Virus record (IMG/VR): IMGVR_UViG_3300007609_001592
Coordinates: 1-47,271 of that record
DNA length: 47,271 nt
Source: a virus
Direction: 5' to 3' (one strand)
In this document: one piece after another, positions 33,701-41,397 of the stretch
Position numbering within the stretch: position 1 is the first letter of the stretch
How the letters are laid out: every line of letters starts with the position of its first letter
Notes under the pieces: generated by a model
What the model saw: the letters and a program-made list of their open reading frames with translations, nothing else
Database searches by the model: none
What the model was told of the DNA's origin: nothing
Program-made: the position numbers and the translations under genes

Positions 33701-34637
33701 AAATCTTTTCTCTATCTTGGTCAAAGAAATATTCCTTTTTAGCGAGCTCCATCCAGAAGTGAATTTCGTCATTAGACAACCCACCTTTATCTGGTTCAAT
33801 AGCACCTAAGTTATTAGGAATTTTAGAAGATGAGTGGCTAAACTCCTCTACATCTTTTACTCTAAAATCGTAACCAACTCTTGGAACAGTCATAACTTTA
33901 ATATCGTTATAGATCATTCTCAAGAAAAATTCGTAGTAATTGCTAACTTTGAAGCTTTCCTTCATAGGGTAATATCTCCCATCCTTCTCCTCACTATATT
34001 CTTCAAGTTCTTCAACTCTGTAAACACCAGCTAGAGGGTTAGCACAGTTGTACTTTAGAAGCAAGTTCATATCAAACTTACCAGCTTCTTCAGAGAAGCC
34101 TTCAGCCCAACAAGCATCGTTCATAAGTCCCATAACAGCACCGTTCTTCCAGTTTCTAACAAGCGGAAGGAAAAATCCTACTTCTTCATTCTCTTGCATG
34201 TACTCATTGGCAATGTTATACCAATTAGCTCCAAGAGCATCATCAACTTCAACAACAGACATTCCTTCATACTCTCTTTCAAGAGCAATGTTAAATAGGT
34301 CGTTGAATACTTTTGAGAAGTTACTTGTCCCAGTCTTCACAATGTTAAGTTTAACACTTCCATTAGCTTCAATCTTATTCTCCTTAGGATTGCCATCTTC
34401 ATCTGTTTCAATTGTAGTGACAACAGGTTTTTTTGCAATCTCTGTTAGCTTTTCTAATTCATCATTAGAAAGACCTCCATCAAGAACAACAATATCTACT
34501 GCGTGTATCTGATTTGCAAGACCGAAAAGACATCCATTAAGATCGTCTTCGTTCTTGATCTTGTCTAGGTAAAACCCTACAAGTATATTATTTTTTGAGT
34601 CCTTCAAGTTCTTTGATTCTTTCATCTCTGTATTCAT
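33675..34637 (-). CDS. Glycosyltransferase-like protein, GT-A fold, 320 aa
   Basis: The layout fits a GT2-like fold: an N-terminal strand and helix (NILVGFYLDKIKNEDDLNGC), a second strand IVVLDGG, a long insert, then MSVVEVDDALGANWYNIANE, where VDD would be the metal/nucleotide-sugar DxD-like site, followed by GFFLPLVRNWKNGAVMGLMN. Substrate and acceptor are unknown. The start overlaps the end of the GT-B glycosyltransferase gene by about 50 bases (ATG at 34637, or 34625 as an alternative), and its end overlaps the sigma gene by 26 bases. The two transferases are probably made together and may act one after the other. Confidence 0.6.
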   Translation of the reverse strand: MNTEMKESKNLKDSKNNILVGFYLDKIKNEDDLNGCLFGLANQIHAVDIVVLDGGLSNDELEKLTEIAKKPVVTTIETDEDGNPKENKIEANGSVKLNIVKTGTSNFSKVFNDLFNIALEREYEGMSVVEVDDALGANWYNIANEYMQENEEVGFFLPLVRNWKNGAVMGLMNDACWAEGFSEEAGKFDMNLLLKYNCANPLAGVYRVEELEEYSEEKDGRYYPMKESFKVSNYYEFFLRMIYNDIKVMTVPRVGYDFRVKDVEEFSHSSSKIPNNLGAIEPDKGGLSNDEIHFWMELAKKEYFFDQDREKIYEQEPQKA

Positions 34638-35817
34638 TTAAAAGTGCAATAATTGTTTCTTTCTCACCCTCAACCGTGTAGTTTGAAAGTGTATTTTCAT
34701 ATTTCTCTTGTATCTCTGGATTGTCCATTTCTCCATTAAGCCATTTGTCAATAGCAAGTCCAAGAACTTCTGCTGTCTGGAAGATGTCTCCATTGTTACA
34801 CCAGAAACCATTCTCCTGGTTCATGTACTCCTTACCTCCAAATGAAGCCCATCCAATTGTATGAGTTCCACAAGCCATTGCTTCTAGTGGTGCTGTACCA
34901 AATCCTGCAATGTCATCTGTATAAAGATAGAATGCACATGACGAAAGTCTTTCTGCAAATTGATCTCTATCCATTCCCTCAAGCTCTTGGAATCTAATCC
35001 ACTTAAGATGTGGGTAGAATGCATAAAATGTCTTGATTATGTTATAAGTCTTAAGCTTATTCTCTGGTCCTCTTGAGGCTGAGAATGCTACCATAGGCAA
35101 CTTATCAGACTTCTTCTCAGGAACTTTGAAATACTCTCTGTTTATTCCTTGCTTAAATTGCTTAACGTTTAGCCCAGGCATAACAGAACTTAAATATTCT
35201 GTAATAGCATCTGAAACAGAGATCACATCTCTAATTCCAAAGTGTTGCCACTTTTCTCCTGGCTGCATAGCGTTAAGTACGTAGAACCAACTCTGAGCAA
35301 ACACAATTCTCTTACAAGATACTTGCATTGTCTTCTTCATTAGGTCAGGGAATCCTTCTGGGATTAGTAAGAAGTCTTCTGGCTTAACGCTAAGTGGAGT
35401 ACATTGTACTCTGTTAGCTTTTATTTCATTACCCTTCTTATCAACTACCTCCTTATCGTTGAAGTATATCTCCTTATCTCCTAGAGGAACAATATCAATG
35501 TCAGAAACATCAAAGTCTGTCCACGTTGGGTCAAACTTGTCAAATACATTGACTTCTTTCTTTAACTTCATTGAAGCTTCGTATGAAGCTCTTTGATCTT
35601 GTCTTGGCTCATAGACAACAACAACTTTTTTCCCGTTGTCTTTTAGGTTTCTTGCAGCTCTTAGCAATACACCAATACCACCACTAGGTGAGTTCATTGG
35701 TGGGCAATAGATATACGTTGTATACTCATCGCCTCTCAGTTTACTAATAGCGTCATCAACTATTTCATTGTGAGTTGGCTGTTTAACCTCCTCTTGTACT
35801 TCAGCATTTTTTTCCAT
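34588..35817 (-). CDS. Glycosyltransferase, GT-B fold (GT4-like), 409 aa
   Basis: The N-terminal Rossmann half has a Gly-rich loop after a strand (PPMNSPSGGIGVLLRAARNL) and VVVVYEPR. The C-terminal half shows MVAFSASRGPENKLKTYNII, the sugar-nucleotide-binding FGTAPLEAMACGTHTIGW at about 318-335 and a terminal helix. The E-x7-E region typical of GT4 appears here as a variant (E..ACG). It should transfer a sugar from a nucleotide donor to a lipid, protein or DNA acceptor; the sequence does not tell which. It precedes the GT-A-like gene and is followed by the late sigma gene. Two TATTTATT-type elements lie upstream at 35863 and 35890. Confidence 0.8.
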   Translation of the reverse strand: MEKNAEVQEEVKQPTHNEIVDDAISKLRGDEYTTYIYCPPMNSPSGGIGVLLRAARNLKDNGKKVVVVYEPRQDQRASYEASMKLKKEVNVFDKFDPTWTDFDVSDIDIVPLGDKEIYFNDKEVVDKKGNEIKANRVQCTPLSVKPEDFLLIPEGFPDLMKKTMQVSCKRIVFAQSWFYVLNAMQPGEKWQHFGIRDVISVSDAITEYLSSVMPGLNVKQFKQGINREYFKVPEKKSDKLPMVAFSASRGPENKLKTYNIIKTFYAFYPHLKWIRFQELEGMDRDQFAERLSSCAFYLYTDDIAGFGTAPLEAMACGTHTIGWASFGGKEYMNQENGFWCNNGDIFQTAEVLGLAIDKWLNGEMDNPEIQEKYENTLSNYTVEGEKETIIALLNEYRDERIKELEGLKK

Positions 35818-35862
35818 GAAACTATATTTATTTCTATTAATTTAAAGTGTTAAGCGTATCGA

Positions 35863-35897
35863 AATAAATATATGAAGGCATCTGAGCAAAATAAATA
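35863..35897 (-). promoter_or_regulatory. Two TATTTATT-type elements upstream of the glycosyltransferase gene
   Basis: On the minus strand TATTTATT occurs at 35870-35863 and 35897-35890, 45 and 72 bases before the ATG at 35817. The second sits in AAAACTATTTATTTTG, almost the same as the distal element at 10495. It begins right after the terminator at 35911-35941. Confidence 0.4.
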
Positions 35898-35903
35898 GTT
35901 TTC

Positions 35904-35941
35904 AAAAAAAAAAGGGCCAAGACAAAAAGTCTTGACCCCTT
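35904..35941 (-). terminator. Strong intrinsic terminator after the VWA gene
   Basis: In the minus-strand RNA a 13-bp stem (two G-U pairs) forms between 35941-35929 and 35923-35911 around a TTTTT loop. It is followed by a long T tract. It lies 20 bases past the stop at 35962. Confidence 0.9.
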
Positions 35942-35961
35942 ATAGTTTAAGAATCTGTGAA

Positions 35962-36840
35962 TTAAGCGTTGTCCTCAGAGTTATCTTCAGACGTTTCTGT
36001 TTTCACATTTGATATATCTTCTGTAATAGTATTACCATCAACTACACTTGACATAAATGATGTATTATCAAGATTCATAGAATCAAAAGTAACATCTGAA
36101 CCAGATGCGGCTGCAGTAGCCTTAGCTTTCTTATATATTCTACTATTAGAATTTGCCCTTGTAGTCACTGCCAAAGACAATGTGTTATAAGCAGCTGTTG
36201 TACCTCTGTTAGTAGAAGAGTAGTTTACAACGTTTCCAGCACCGATACCAAAGTTCCTCGCTGTAAGAACAGAATCTTGATTGGCTCCCATGAAACTAAA
36301 TGTCCATGAACCATCTTCTTCAAGCTCTTCAACCATGTTCTTGATAGATTTAGATGTATGCTCCTTAGAAGCATTTTCTCCACCATCTGTCATAACAACT
36401 ACAAGTGCAGTCGAGATGTTGTCTTCTTTCTTATTCTTTTTAGCAATAGTTGCTTTAAGATTAGAAATACCAACACCCATTGCATCATGAAGTGCAGTTG
36501 AACCTCTTGGCGGAAACTCTGTTCCATCAAAATCATCAATTTTCTTGATTGCTCTGTCCTCGAACACTGTTGTGATCTCGTAGTCAAATACTACAAGAGT
36601 AACATAGTACCTTTGTTCTGGATACTCTTCTTCGAGTGATCTAATTGTTGCGAGTTGCTCGTTGAGCCCCTCAATTGTAGAATCCCAGCATGAACTCATT
36701 GAACCACTCCTGTCGAGTACCAATAAGTAATGCGTGTCTAAGTTTTTGTCTACTGTTGTGGTCGTAGTAACCGTGGTAGTTGTTACTGTTTTTTTAGTAA
36801 CATTCTTACCACCTTTCTTTGCTTTGTTTTTCTTAGCCAT
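35962..36840 (-). CDS. VWA (von Willebrand factor A) domain protein, 292 aa
   Basis: A VWA/MIDAS protein. The strand-loop LVLDRSGSMSS gives D43, S45 and S47, STALHDAM supplies T115 and MTDGGEN supplies D152, completing the metal-ion-dependent adhesion site. The first 35 residues are a basic segment (KKNKAKKGGKNVTKKT) and a Thr/Val repeat (TTTTVTTTTTV), probably disordered. The C-terminus is Ser/Thr/Asp-rich. VWA proteins mediate metal-dependent protein contacts or assist AAA ATPase and tellurite-type stress systems. No AAA partner is visible here. It has its own TATTTATT element 20 bases upstream and a strong terminator downstream, so it forms a single-gene unit. Confidence 0.88.
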   Translation of the reverse strand: MAKKNKAKKGGKNVTKKTVTTTTVTTTTTVDKNLDTHYLLVLDRSGSMSSCWDSTIEGLNEQLATIRSLEEEYPEQRYYVTLVVFDYEITTVFEDRAIKKIDDFDGTEFPPRGSTALHDAMGVGISNLKATIAKKNKKEDNISTALVVVMTDGGENASKEHTSKSIKNMVEELEEDGSWTFSFMGANQDSVLTARNFGIGAGNVVNYSSTNRGTTAAYNTLSLAVTTRANSNSRIYKKAKATAAASGSDVTFDSMNLDNTSFMSSVVDGNTITEDISNVKTETSEDNSEDNA

Positions 36841-36860
36841 CTTGGTAAGTTTTTAAAATT

Positions 36861-36868
36861 AATAAATA
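36861..36868 (-). promoter_or_regulatory. TATTTATT element upstream of the VWA gene
   Basis: The minus strand reads CTTTATTTATTAATTTT with 20 bases before the ATG at 36840. It differs from the exact element in the last base. Confidence 0.4.
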
Positions 36869-36876
36869 AAGAACGT

Positions 36877-36893
36877 GTGGGGCGTTTCCCCAC
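36877..36893. terminator. GC-rich hairpin between the HAD-like and VWA genes
   Basis: GTGGGG/CCCCAC pairs perfectly around a 5-base loop, in otherwise AT-rich DNA. It is 48 bases past the stop at 36942 and directly before the TATTTATT element of the VWA gene. The T tract behind it is interrupted, so it may be a weak terminator or an RNA-stabilising stem. Confidence 0.5.
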
Positions 36894-36941
36894 TGTAAAT
36901 ATATGTAAAAAAATTTTACCAGAAAAGCAAGAGATAATAAA

Positions 36942-37664
36942 TTATCCCTTAACTTCTTTCTTTCCAGTAAAGACTTCTTCCAAAAATTCTGGAGTAACAT
37001 CTGTAATAGAACTAAACGAATGCTCAACCTTATCCCACTGATTGAAGTCGTGTTCTATTTTAATTACAGTCTTACCCTTTGGGACATCTTGAATTACCTC
37101 TGGTACGCAATCAATAATTACGTCACAGTGCTCCCATTTTTCATAATCCTCATCTACAACCTGGAAGTCCCTGACTCTACAGGCGTTTTTAGATAAGAAA
37201 TGAAACGTAGCTGGAATAGCTGGGCTCTTAACGCTTGTTATAACTTTTGTCTTAAACAATTTGTTTCTAAGCCCATATGATTGAATCTTATTGATAGTAT
37301 CACAAGCTCTCTCATATTCTTCAGCCTGACCAAATACTTGAAATGGGTACTTCTTGTACAAGAATTCATCAAGCGCATCTTTTGGCATAAGAACAGTTTC
37401 TCCATCAAGAGCAATTGATTCTTCAAACTTATAGTGGTTTGTTAAATCGTATGAATCTATAGGAAGAGAGATTGACTCCTTTTCTTTTAAAGCGATCTTT
37501 TTCTCAAGCTCTTCCCAATCTTCTTCTGTTCTCTCTTTAACAGTCATGTCCTGGTTCATCTCAACGTGATTTGGGTTGTTGATGTAAACCTTTCTGTAAT
37601 GCTTGTCAAATTGTGAGTGCATGTCCCTTAGCACTCCGTCTATACTTATACCTAGTGTTTTCAT
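36942..37664 (-). CDS. HAD-like protein with altered catalytic loop, 240 aa
   Basis: The N-terminus (MKTLGISIDGVLRDMHSQFD) follows the HAD motif I pattern 'DxDGVL', but the nucleophile position is S7 rather than Asp; D9 is kept. Near the C-terminus CDVIIDCVPEVIQD and KTVIKIEHDFNQW resemble the late strands of HAD nucleotidases. A long charged insert at about 40-95 would be the cap. The missing Asp suggests loss of phosphatase activity or a different chemistry. T4-type phages often carry HAD-like 5'-nucleotidases. The assignment to HAD is moderate. It lies 44 bases after the 79-residue gene. Confidence 0.5.
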   Translation of the reverse strand: MKTLGISIDGVLRDMHSQFDKHYRKVYINNPNHVEMNQDMTVKERTEEDWEELEKKIALKEKESISLPIDSYDLTNHYKFEESIALDGETVLMPKDALDEFLYKKYPFQVFGQAEEYERACDTINKIQSYGLRNKLFKTKVITSVKSPAIPATFHFLSKNACRVRDFQVVDEDYEKWEHCDVIIDCVPEVIQDVPKGKTVIKIEHDFNQWDKVEHSFSSITDVTPEFLEEVFTGKKEVKG

Positions 37665-37708
37665 TATTCTATTTTTTTCCTTCTTATCTTGAGTTAAATG
37701 AGTGTAAA

Positions 37709-37948
37709 TTATATATCTAAATAATATTTCCCATCAACTAAAACTCCGCTTACCATTTGTGTATCCGAGTATTCTCCGTCATGACCCTCTTCAAGTGCTT
37801 CCTCCACCTCTTCTTTATCATCAAAACAAAGTTTTACATCATTTGTGTAATCCCACAACTTTCTTATCGAAATCTCATGAAATGCAGCATAATCTCCTGA
37901 CATTCTAACTGCTACTTCTACTTTTTGTACTTCTTTTTTCTCTGACAT
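37709..37948 (-). CDS. Hypothetical protein, 79 aa
   Basis: A small acidic protein (MSEKKEVQKVEVAVRMSGDY onward, with EEVEEALEEGHDGEYSD in the middle and VSGVLVDGKYYLDI at the end). No family is recognised. It lies between the HAD-like gene and the terminator of the metallophosphoesterase gene, so it must start a new transcript, although no clear promoter is visible in the AT-rich 65 bases upstream. The codon pattern and the clean ATG with a short A-rich leader support it as a real gene. Confidence 0.6.
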   Translation of the reverse strand: MSEKKEVQKVEVAVRMSGDYAAFHEISIRKLWDYTNDVKLCFDDKEEVEEALEEGHDGEYSDTQMVSGVLVDGKYYLDI

Positions 37949-38013
37949 ATATTATAAATTACTTTTATGATTAAATATAAGAAGGATGATTTTTAAAATA
38001 AATGTTTTTATAA

Positions 38014-38042
38014 AAAAGGCTAGAGATGTACCCTAGCCTTTT
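38014..38042 (-). terminator. Terminator after the T5-A1-like gene
   Basis: AAAAGGCTAG (38014-38023) pairs perfectly with CTAGCCTTTT (38033-38042) around a 9-base loop. On the minus strand it ends in TTTTTT. It lies 40 bases past the stop at 38082. A TATATTTG sequence occurs between that stop and the hairpin. Confidence 0.85.
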
Positions 38043-38081
38043 GTAGACAAACAAATATATTATGAACTACTATTTGTTATC

Positions 38082-39713
38082 TTAAATGAATGTGGTAAAC
38101 TCTCCCTCATGGAAACTAATCAACTGAGCCTTACCGTTAGGGTGTATAATCGAATGCGCCTGCATCCACCTACTTGGTCCTATGTTGTATCCAACTCTTA
38201 AGAATGTTGATGTTCCTACTTGTACTACTCCGTCCTTACGACAAGGAGAGTGAGAGTGACCGATAACCATTTTCGTATTTAGTTTTCTAAACTGATTAAT
38301 AGAACCTCTACTTCCGCTTGCTCCAATATCTCCATGTTGACCAAGCTCCCAGTCATGAACTCTATAACTGTCGCTTCTTCCAAGTGTCTTCATATTAGGA
38401 TACCTCTCGTTAATAACGTGGGGAATTATTCCGTTTGGAGCTTTTCTCTCAAGAAGCAGTGAAGCGAATTTCATGTAAGCAAGAGAGTTTTTCATAGTAG
38501 ACGCTTTCCTCCAATCAATTCTCTTAAGCCATCTATCTAGGAAATCATCATGATTACTTCTTACGATAATCGTGTTATACTTTTCAAACGGCTTCAAGCC
38601 ATTTAGCATATACTCTATTTCTTTGTTTAGATCATTTCGACCTTCAAGCTCCTTATGGTACTGAGCAAATGGGTCCTTCTCATCGTGGTGACTTATCGAG
38701 TGTCCATCAAAGACATCATGTAGCACAACTGTTTCTGGCTTTAATTTCTTAAATAGATGATTGAGGGTTGCGTCCATAACATTAGGGTCTTCTTCACCGA
38801 AGTGAATATCTCCAAGTATTGCTGCGTCAATTTTATTGATCTTCTTTACAGAGCTCTTTCCTTTCCAGTCCTCATCTCCTCCGTAGAATGTTAACCCTGG
38901 AACTACGTCAACCTTATTATTCCCACTAAAAGATACCTTATACCAAAGGTCATAAAAGTTTCCATTATCTTCTGCGGTTACTACTCTTGAAAACGCTTTT
39001 TCATCATCTTTTATCTCGACTACCACAAAGCCAAGAGTGTGGTGAAACTCACCCTTTTTACCAGCCTTGGAATCTGTATAATTAGGAACTGTACATGCTC
39101 CAGTTGTCATCATTTTCTTTTCTGGCCTACCCTCAAGAACTGGAACTACTTCCTCTTGGCACTTAGGGTGTCCAAATACACATGATTCAGAGCCACTGAA
39201 ACCTTCCATAGATGTCATTGGCATAACTGCTGTAGGAGAAACTTTAACATCACCAACAACTAAGTAGGTGTCGTGGATTCTCTCTCTGTTTGCATAAAGG
39301 TAGGGAAGTGTTCTTTTATGCCAGAACTCATCCTCTTCTTGCTGTTCTGTAAAAACTGATGTTGGATTTTTGTATCGACCTGCGATGATAATTATCTTTG
39401 CGCTTATCTCTTCTGCGTAGGCTTCTAGGTTTCTTAGAAATGGCTCATGTACTGGAGTGTTGTTCTGAGCCCAAGTGATTATGAACTTTTTGTATCTTTT
39501 ATCTGCCTTTTTCTTTTTAGCTTGAACGTACTGCTCAGGCTCCTTGTCTGGTTTCTTTTTGATTCCTAGCTTAACAAGCCATTTTCTTACCGTTCGCTCG
39601 CTTTTGCCAAGATATTCAGTAAGCTCTAACATTCTTTCATCCCAAGATGCATCGGAACTATACACCTTTTTGATATGAAGAATGTTCTCTTCATTCAAAT
39701 CTTTAAATTTCAT
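38082..39713 (-). CDS. Metallophosphoesterase with N-terminal HTH, resembling the T5 A1 DNase
   Basis: Residues 1-55 look like a helix-turn-helix (LTEYLGKSERTVRKWLVKLG). A middle domain (about 75-280) includes IITWAQNNTPVHEPFLRNLE and a cluster of Cys/His (CVFGHPKCQEE). The phosphoesterase core starts at about 295: ILGDIHFGEEDP (D302, H304), LHDVFDGHSISHHDE (D333, D336), RSNHDDFLDRW (N387, H388), a later HGDIGASGSRG and the final GHSHSPCRKDG. The length (543) and order of parts recall T5 A1, a manganese-dependent nuclease that degrades host DNA early. This similarity is from memory of the family, not from a search. It could destroy host DNA; the HTH may give DNA binding. Confidence 0.7.
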   Translation of the reverse strand: MKFKDLNEENILHIKKVYSSDASWDERMLELTEYLGKSERTVRKWLVKLGIKKKPDKEPEQYVQAKKKKADKRYKKFIITWAQNNTPVHEPFLRNLEAYAEEISAKIIIIAGRYKNPTSVFTEQQEEDEFWHKRTLPYLYANRERIHDTYLVVGDVKVSPTAVMPMTSMEGFSGSESCVFGHPKCQEEVVPVLEGRPEKKMMTTGACTVPNYTDSKAGKKGEFHHTLGFVVVEIKDDEKAFSRVVTAEDNGNFYDLWYKVSFSGNNKVDVVPGLTFYGGDEDWKGKSSVKKINKIDAAILGDIHFGEEDPNVMDATLNHLFKKLKPETVVLHDVFDGHSISHHDEKDPFAQYHKELEGRNDLNKEIEYMLNGLKPFEKYNTIIVRSNHDDFLDRWLKRIDWRKASTMKNSLAYMKFASLLLERKAPNGIIPHVINERYPNMKTLGRSDSYRVHDWELGQHGDIGASGSRGSINQFRKLNTKMVIGHSHSPCRKDGVVQVGTSTFLRVGYNIGPSRWMQAHSIIHPNGKAQLISFHEGEFTTFI

Positions 39714-39781
39714 CTAAAATATATTTCGTTGTCTCTGGCTACAAAATAAGGAAAATTTTGCATAACAACCAAATATTAAGG

Positions 39782-40306
39782 TTATTTTATATTAGAAACC
39801 CAGTCTTTAAGAGATTTTTCTCTATTAACAGAATAAAATATTTCATACTGAAGTTCGAACCAACTGTGGTAGTTCTTGATCATTTCTACCATCTTAGCCT
39901 TGGTCCAAGAATATGGATTCAGGTTTTCATCTTCACTATTATTTCTAAATTTAGAATTAACAGAATATATAAGCTTAGCGTTGTTTTTTAGACAATATCT
40001 GACAACCTCAGAAGTTCCAAGTAAATTTGATTTCATCACATAATCTCTATCATCAAAACTATCATTATCTTTTGAATATTCTCCAAAGTGAAAAACTATA
40101 TCTGGATTAAAATCTCTTGTTGTTATAATTCTATTTACATCCCAGGTATTCATCTCTAAAAGAACCATTCCATCTGCTTTATTTTCTTTTTTTCCTGTAG
40201 AATAATTATCAATTCCTAAAATTTCCCAACCAGGATGAGTTTCTTGAATATGGTGAATTAATTTACTTCCAATAGAGCCTGCTGCTCCAGTTACTAATAC
40301 TTTCAT
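39782..40306 (-). CDS. Shortened NAD-dependent epimerase/dehydratase (extended SDR), 174 aa
   Basis: A typical extended-SDR N-terminus: VLVTGAAGSIGSKLI with the GxxGxxG NAD loop at 7-13, GIDNYSTGKKEN after the second strand (D33), and DIVFHFGEYSKD. The catalytic YxxxK is present as YSWTK at about 132-136. The protein stops about 35 residues later, so most of the C-terminal substrate domain of a 310-340 residue UDP-glucose 4-epimerase-type enzyme is missing. It may bind NAD without complete activity, or be a decayed gene. Its ATG overlaps the stop of gmd (TAATG), and it is the last gene of the glycan operon. Confidence 0.75.
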   Translation of the reverse strand: MKVLVTGAAGSIGSKLIHHIQETHPGWEILGIDNYSTGKKENKADGMVLLEMNTWDVNRIITTRDFNPDIVFHFGEYSKDNDSFDDRDYVMKSNLLGTSEVVRYCLKNNAKLIYSVNSKFRNNSEDENLNPYSWTKAKMVEMIKNYHSWFELQYEIFYSVNREKSLKDWVSNIK

Positions 40307-41397
40307 TATTCGTTTTCTAAATCGTGTTTAACCATTCTCTCAACAAGCTCGTCAAGATCAATTTTCGCCTCCCAGCCAAGCTTACTCTTAGCTTTACTTG
40401 GGTCTCCGATTAGTCGATCTACTTCTGCTGGTCTAAAATAATTAGGGTCAACCTCAACTATAAGCTTACCAGTCTTCTTGTCGTATCCTTTTTCTTCTTC
40501 TCCTTCACCTTTCCACTCAATTTCCCATCCAAGGTGTTTAGCAGCCATCTCGATGAATGTACGAACCTTATAAGTCTTTCCAGTTGCTAGAACAAAATCT
40601 TCTGGCTTATCTTGCTGAAGCATTCTCCACATCCCCTCAACATATTCCTGAGCATGTCCCCAGTCTCTCTCTGCCTCCATGTTACCAATTTTTAAGACAT
40701 CACGCTTACCCTTCTTTACCTGAGCAAGATTAGTTGTGATCTTTCTGGTAACAAAAGTCTTTCCTCTTCTCTCGCTCTCATGATTAAAGAGTATGCCGTT
40801 GCATGCAAACAGGTTATATGACTCACGGTAGTTCTTGATAATCCAAAATCCATATAACTTTGCAACTCCATATGGAGAGCGTGGGTGGAATGGCGTATTC
40901 TCATCATACATTCCCTCGTTATTCTTATTGTACTGCATTCCTCCGTATAGCTCAGAGGTTGATGCCTGGTAAAACTTAGCTTTGGGGCAGTGAGCTCTCA
41001 TAGCCTCTAAGATTGTAAGAGTACCAAGTGCATCTACACTAGCTGTGTAGTGAGGAACCTCAAAAGATACTGCAACATGTGATTGTGCAGCAAGGTTATA
41101 AATTTCATCTGGCTGAACTTCAGCTATAAGCCTCATAATATTTGAAGGGTCTGTAACATCCCCATGATGAAGATGAAGACGCTCATGGTCCATAATGTGC
41201 TCAATTCTATCGGTATTGAAGGTTGACGCTCTTCTCATTGTAGCGTGTACAGTATAACCCTTGTCTAACAGGAGCTCTGCCAAATAAGAGCCATCCTGCC
41301 CTGTGATTCCTGTTATAAATGCTGTTCTTTTCATCTTAGAAGAAAGTGGTGTGAAGGGGAAATTTCTCGTCTCCGTGTTATTTAAAAGCTCACTCAT
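40306..41397 (-). CDS. gmd: GDP-mannose 4,6-dehydratase
   Basis: It converts GDP-D-mannose to GDP-4-keto-6-deoxy-D-mannose. All hallmarks are present: [87 protein letters not shown] with the YxxxK pair, [11 protein letters not shown] and [10 protein letters not shown]. At 363 residues it matches the family except for about 21 extra N-terminal residues before MKRTAFITG; the longer start is kept because its ATG overlaps the preceding stop (TAATG). It stands directly behind the ColD-like gene and two genes from the fucose-synthase-like gene, so its product can feed both. It needs host-made GDP-mannose. Confidence 0.96.
   Translation of the reverse strand: MSELLNNTETRNFPFTPLSSKMKRTAFITGITGQDGSYLAELLLDKGYTVHATMRRASTFNTDRIEHIMDHERLHLHHGDVTDPSNIMRLIAEVQPDEIYNLAAQSHVAVSFEVPHYTASVDALGTLTILEAMRAHCPKAKFYQASTSELYGGMQYNKNNEGMYDENTPFHPRSPYGVAKLYGFWIIKNYRESYNLFACNGILFNHESERRGKTFVTRKITTNLAQVKKGKRDVLKIGNMEAERDWGHAQEYVEGMWRMLQQDKPEDFVLATGKTYKVRTFIEMAAKHLGWEIEWKGEGEEEKGYDKKTGKLIVEVDPNYFRPAEVDRLIGDPSKAKSKLGWEAKIDLDELVERMVKHDLENE

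Noticed and set aside
33701-33805. Upstream extension of the sigma-factor gene to an ATG at 33805
   Set aside because: It would overlap the previous gene by 131 bases and adds residues unlike any sigma N-terminus. The ATG at 33700 gives a 26-base overlap and a typical Lys-rich start.
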